A DNA stretch of 64,000 nt from Protea cynaroides (lineage: Eukaryota; Streptophyta; Magnoliopsida; Proteales; Proteaceae), in the NCBI GenBank assembly GCA_028583415.1, contig CM053265.1, positions 27,373,815 to 27,437,814 on the forward strand. Reading direction: 5' to 3'. Position 1 is the first letter of the stretch. The number at the start of each line of letters is the position of its first letter. Position numbers and translations under genes: made by a program. The notes under the pieces were generated by a model. The model was not told the origin of the DNA. It worked only from the letters and a program-made list of their open reading frames with translations, and ran no database searches. Shown here in pieces: positions 60,640 through 64,000 of the stretch.

Positions 60640-61260
60640 CTCTCCTGTCTCTCCTGATCTTCTGCCCTTCTTCTTCAATCTTCCTCTTCTCTTTTCGCTC
60701 CTTCCCTTCTTTTTCCCTTTCGAGTTTCTAAAGCTCCTTCTTTAGATCTTCGCTCTCTCTGTTCGACTCTCCTCCCTCCGAGTTTTTTTTCCCTTTCCTT
60801 TTCTAGTCGGCCAGCCCTCCTATGCTCTCTCTTTTCTGAGTTTTTTCTTTCTTTTTTTCTAAATCCCCCCCCCCCCGGTGCTCTCTCTTTCTGAGTTTTC
60901 CTTCTTTTTTTTTTCTTCTTAACTCTCCCTCCCGTGCTTTCTCTTTTCTGAGTTTTTCCTTCTTTTTTCTTAACTCCCCCCCCCCCCGTGCTCTCTCTTT
61001 TCTGAGTTTTCCTTCTTTTTTTTCTTCTTAACTGTCCCTCCCGTGCTCTCTCTTTTCTGAGTTTTCCTTTTCTTTTTTTTCTTAACTCTCCTTATTTTTT
61101 TTTCTCTTTTTTTAGAGTCCACCGACTCTTCTCCCTTCTTTCCTTTTATTTTCTTTCCTTTTTTTTATTTTTTTCTCTTTTAGAGTCCATCGACTCTTCT
61201 CCCTTCTTTCCTTTTATTTTCTTTCCTTATTCTTCTCCTCAATCCTTCCTTTTATTTTTT
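60640..61260. repeat. Pyrimidine-rich tandem block of E'
   Basis: Four to five units of about 60 bp (GTGCTCTCTCTTTCTGAGTT plus CTTCTTTTTTTCTTAACTC) between 60820 and 61090 with C runs of about 10-14, then two 68-bp units starting AGAGTCCAYCGACTCTTCTC at 61114 and 61182. The minus strand corresponds to the purine block of fragment E. Confidence 0.8.
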
Positions 61261-61387
61261 TCCTTCTTTTTTTCTTTTGGAAATGGGACCCATGACTAGG
61301 TGGCCTTCCCCCTATCTCTTGCCTAAACTAAAACCCTAGTGGGCCCCCCTGATTAGGGCCCCACAGCTCTCTCTCTCTCTCCCTTCC

Positions 61388-62473
61388 TTATAATACCAAT
61401 ATATATTATACATAATATATATTTGTAATGCTTAATATATATAATGTATCAATATATATGATATACACTTTACACATGCACATGGATTGAATCAATTTGG
61501 TCCAGATTGGTCTGATTCAAAGTTGACTGAGCCGAACTGACTTGTTTGGGTTAGACCGACATGAGTTGACTAGGTTAAACTGATATGGGTTGAGCTGGGT
61601 TGGGCAAGATTGGTTTTTCTTTCTTTATCATTTCATAGGCCATTTCCGCTGTCATTCCGCATGAAATCTTTTGACAGTCTCTACCTTAAATTTTATATGT
61701 TCACTTTGTAGAACACTAAAAATGAGAAATATTGGAGCTTGAATCACCTTATTTGGACGTAAAATGGCCAACTTATGAATTTCTAAGGTTTAAATAGGCC
61801 AATTTACGATAATTCATCTAACAACTCTGCATGGGATGCCTCGGACACCTCTGCTTCAAATTCTCCACGTCTATTTTGTAGAGCACTAAAAATGAGAAAT
61901 AATGGAGCACTAAAAATGAGAAATAATGGCGTTGTAATGATCGGATTAGGACGTCAGAAGAGCAAGATATGAGAAAATTAATTTTAAATAATTAAACTTA
62001 CGATAATTTGCATGCAGGCCCTTGGATGATTATTATTAATTTCTAGAAAATATCCTTATTCTTATTCTCAGACTAAAATCGTCATATCTTCTCCATTTGA
62101 CATCAGAATTGAGCGATTTTGGTCTCATTTTGAAGGTATTTTCTAGACCTACGCATCCATGCAGGTTCCAGCCCATGACCTTGCTATGGGACCCATTGAA
62201 AACCATATTCAAGTTGCAGCCAAAATTTAAACCTTGCATTGGGATTCACCAACTTGCCATATGTGTTCACTTAGGCTCCTAAACACTAGGGACCATTTCA
62301 GCTCTTCTCAAAAGAACAGAGAGAGCACTGCTGGGCTGATTGACTATCATTTTTAGAGAGTTTCACTCGCCTCCCCTGTACTTTTCAAACTTTCTCTCAT
62401 CTCTCCCACTTTATTGTCTACACTCCAGTAAGACTTTGTTCAACTGGGGATGGAAAAAATGGGATGCTTACAA
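61388..62473 (-). repeat. Terminal 1.1 kb of E', homologous to the start of fragment E
   Basis: Minus strand begins TTGTAAGCATCCCATTTTTT and contains the segments shared with 51894-52812. An internal 29-bp duplication (GAGCACTAAAAATGAGAAAT twice) lies at about 61890-61928. Confidence 0.65.
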
Positions 62474-63559
62474 CCGTCGAGAACCTGAAATTTTATGGAT
62501 TGGCTACGGCACAACTCCATGCCAACTCGTGGACATGCATCCTTACCTTCATAATGATGCTCAAGTGTTTGAATAGGCTAGCCACAGTTGCCTTGTTCAA
62601 ACACTTGTTCATTCTGTACAAGGATGACCCCAAGGGGGGCAAGACCACGAGATGGTATTTACTGAAAGCAAGCTCGGGAGTGCCAAAAGTGGCAGTGGTG
62701 AGGAACAAAGTCCACCACTGGGCAAAAAAGCTTTTCTTTGTCAATTGACTTGACAAGAGGCCTATGCCACTCCAGAATATTTGGGGGTTTCCCGAAGTCG
62801 CACCAAAAAACCTTACCTCGTGGTTGAGCGACTATGACAAGGAAAGTTACCGAATGATCAAAATGTGTAATCCTATCTCGCAAAGGCAGTGGTGGACTGC
62901 CCTAGCAATGATGGGATTAGGGACAATCAGTACATATTTGATGATCCCACGTAAGTCGCAGGTAAGACTGGAAACTAATTGTTTCATAATTTTCTCTCCT
63001 TACTACTAATACTTCCTTTTACTAGCATCACAGTGGGCCGTGAGAGGTTAGACACAGATGCCGTGGCACGAGCACTCACGAGTCAACGACCTAAGAAGAG
63101 GTCCGCCAGCGGGACAAGCAAAGGTACAACCAAGAAGGTGAGGGTGACGAAGACCATTGCCACCAAATCCACCCCTCCTAGGTGAGGAGATGGGTCATCC
63201 TAGAGGACCCTAACGGGTTCCCAGTCACCACTTACTCTTTTGATACCCCAACAAGTTTCTCTGGGAGAAGATATTGCGGCGGAGGAGTCAGACTATCTTC
63301 TGGAGATCCTGCCCCCAGACCTGACCCAGTATGGGGAACTGACCATTCCTCCCATGGAATTACATCAACAGGGGGAAAGGACAGCATGCATAGGTAAGCA
63401 GGAGGAGAGATTGGTCCCTCCAAGGTCACAATCTTGGACAGCACTAGATCCGCGCTACATAGAGAACAGAAACAGAGGCATGAAACGATCCCTGTCCCGT
63501 GGTAGAGGGAAATCACAGAGTCACTGCCTCAACGTCAATTGCCACCCACGAGGCCTTCG
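62474..63559 (+). pseudogene. C-terminal part of the split PF04195-like TE gene
   Basis: Begins in the frame of 5455-5637: VENLKFYGLATAQLHANSW, then IMMLKCLNRLATVALFKHLF and TTRWYLLKASSGVPKV...KLFFVN, the pattern of the plant 'putative gypsy-type transposon' family (PF04195: QLxPNSW, LFxxLF, W-K-FFxV; recall). TGA at 62746-62748 interrupts it. Reading continues LDKRPMPLQNIWGFPE to about 62960, where CAG/GTAAGA and a downstream TTTTACTAG or CATCACAG suggest an intron of about 65-75 nt. Then a basic segment (RPKKRSASGTSKGTTKKVR), TGA at 63183-63185 and a polar tail up to about 63558, cut by LTR F. Possible role unknown. Confidence 0.6.
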
Positions 63560-64000
63560 TGTAAGACCTGTATCGAACTAACCCAGTCTTACCACCTTGA
63601 CCAGGTCTACCCATCATGGTCGAGCCAAATGGATCAAGTGTGTGAGGGAGATCACGATCCCAGGTATTAAACTGACCCAAAAATACTAAAATAAGGGGAA
63701 GGGTCGCATACCCAGCAAGGCAGGGTCGGACCCCCCAGTATAAAAGTCAGACCCCGAGTTTTTAACCGGAGGTCCGACATTTTAGAACCAGGGGACGATG
63801 GGATCTCCGACCCCCTCATCGACCCCCAATCTACCGACAGAAACCGTGAATTAGGAACTTTCCAAATTTCAATGGGATTCTTTCCTAATCTCAATGGGAC
63901 TTATTTTGGGAGTTTCTACTCTATAAATAGGATGTCCCTAAGCCTCTTTTACTCCTTTTAGAACCCTAATTGGATTGAGAGAAAGAGAAGAAAAGGAGAA
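63560..64000 (+). repeat. Start of an A/B/C-type LTR (element or solo LTR F), cut by the window edge
   Basis: TGTAAGACCTGTATCGAACT start, GGGTCGA/TCGACCC cluster 63700-63835, TATAAATA at 63922-63929. Inserted in the 3' part of the split TE gene; the five preceding bases are CTTCG (the partner lies outside the window). Most like the A LTRs by eye. Confidence 0.9.

Larger units (their letters stand above)
5638..62473 (-). mobile_element. Outer element E', probably a very long solo LTR or non-autonomous element, hosting A and D
   Basis: Without A (6621-44748) and D (45078-58100) about 5.7 kb remain. The right terminus read on the minus strand starts TTGTAAGCATCCC, matching the start TTGTAAGCACCCC of fragment E at 51893. 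Both then share segments such as CAATGGGTCC and CATGGATGCGTAGGTC, an AT-dinucleotide tract and a purine-rich tract. No gag or pol is seen. The remaining parts are the 5638-6620 arm, three pieces of a 56-bp array, 126-bp repeats, two degenerate arrays and a pyrimidine-rich block. Flanking CCGTC repeats (5633-5637, 62474-62478) look like a TSD, although the canonical TG/CA ends would be one base inward. Large LTRs with internal tandem repeats are known from Tat/Ogre-type elements; that assignment is inference. Confidence 0.55.

Noticed and set aside
60325..60678. 117-codon minus-strand ORF as a host gene
   Set aside because: Lies in E' next to simple-sequence tracts, without domain or codon evidence.

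Overview
The window is plant nuclear DNA made almost wholly of nested LTR retrotransposons. No ordinary host gene is visible. The evidence is Ty3/gypsy chromovirus polyproteins (protease, RT, RNase H, integrase and a degenerate C-terminal chromodomain, closest to the Tekay/Del clade), LTRs bounded by TGT...ACA, primer binding sites matching plant initiator-methionine tRNA, and many C-to-T nonsense changes of the kind left by cytosine methylation. I cannot name the species; a flowering plant with a large repeat-rich genome fits.

Layout. (i) 1-3170: end of a minus-strand element (Z) running off the left edge: tail of an extra ORF (aORF), PBS and 5' LTR. (ii) 3171-5454: unassigned. (iii) 5455-5637 and 62474-63559: two halves of one TE-type gene resembling the 'putative gypsy-type transposon' family (PF04195-like). 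They are separated by 56.8 kb flanked by CCGTC on both sides, and the reading frame resumes across the gap. (iv) 5638-62473: outer element E', about 5.7 kb once nested insertions are removed, mostly tandem repeats with no pol. (v) 6621-44743: element A (plus strand, TSD ACTCA), which holds B (9042-23224, minus, TSD ATAAT) in its leader and C (23492-35548, minus, TSD AGCCA) in its aORF. B's 3' LTR holds a solo LTR (9369-11659, TSD ATGCG). (vi) 45078-58095: older degenerate element D (minus, TSD ACTCA), itself carrying an LTR-like fragment E (51894 to about 54245). (vii) 63560-64000: start of another A-type LTR (F). Without nested insertions A, B and C measure 11,873, 11,887 and 12,057 bp.

How the parts work together. 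A, B and C share one architecture: LTR of about 2.1-2.3 kb, iMet PBS, an aORF of about 460 codons on the opposite strand (PF20167-like region plus a coiled-coil tail), gag, then protease-RT-RNase H-integrase-chromodomain, polypurine tract and LTR. Four features look unusual: a 68-70 nt intron between the Gag zinc knuckle and protease, whose removal alone puts gag in frame with pol in A and C; a conserved 441-444 nt intron in the 5' UTR of the antisense aORF; a possible 4.3-4.4 kb leader intron that would remove the aORF region from the gag-pol message; and clusters of a dyad motif (GGGTCGA in A/B/C/F, GTGGTCG in D, ACCGGT in Z) at matching LTR positions, and in A/B/C also between gag and aORF. 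All protein-coding copies here carry stops or frameshifts.
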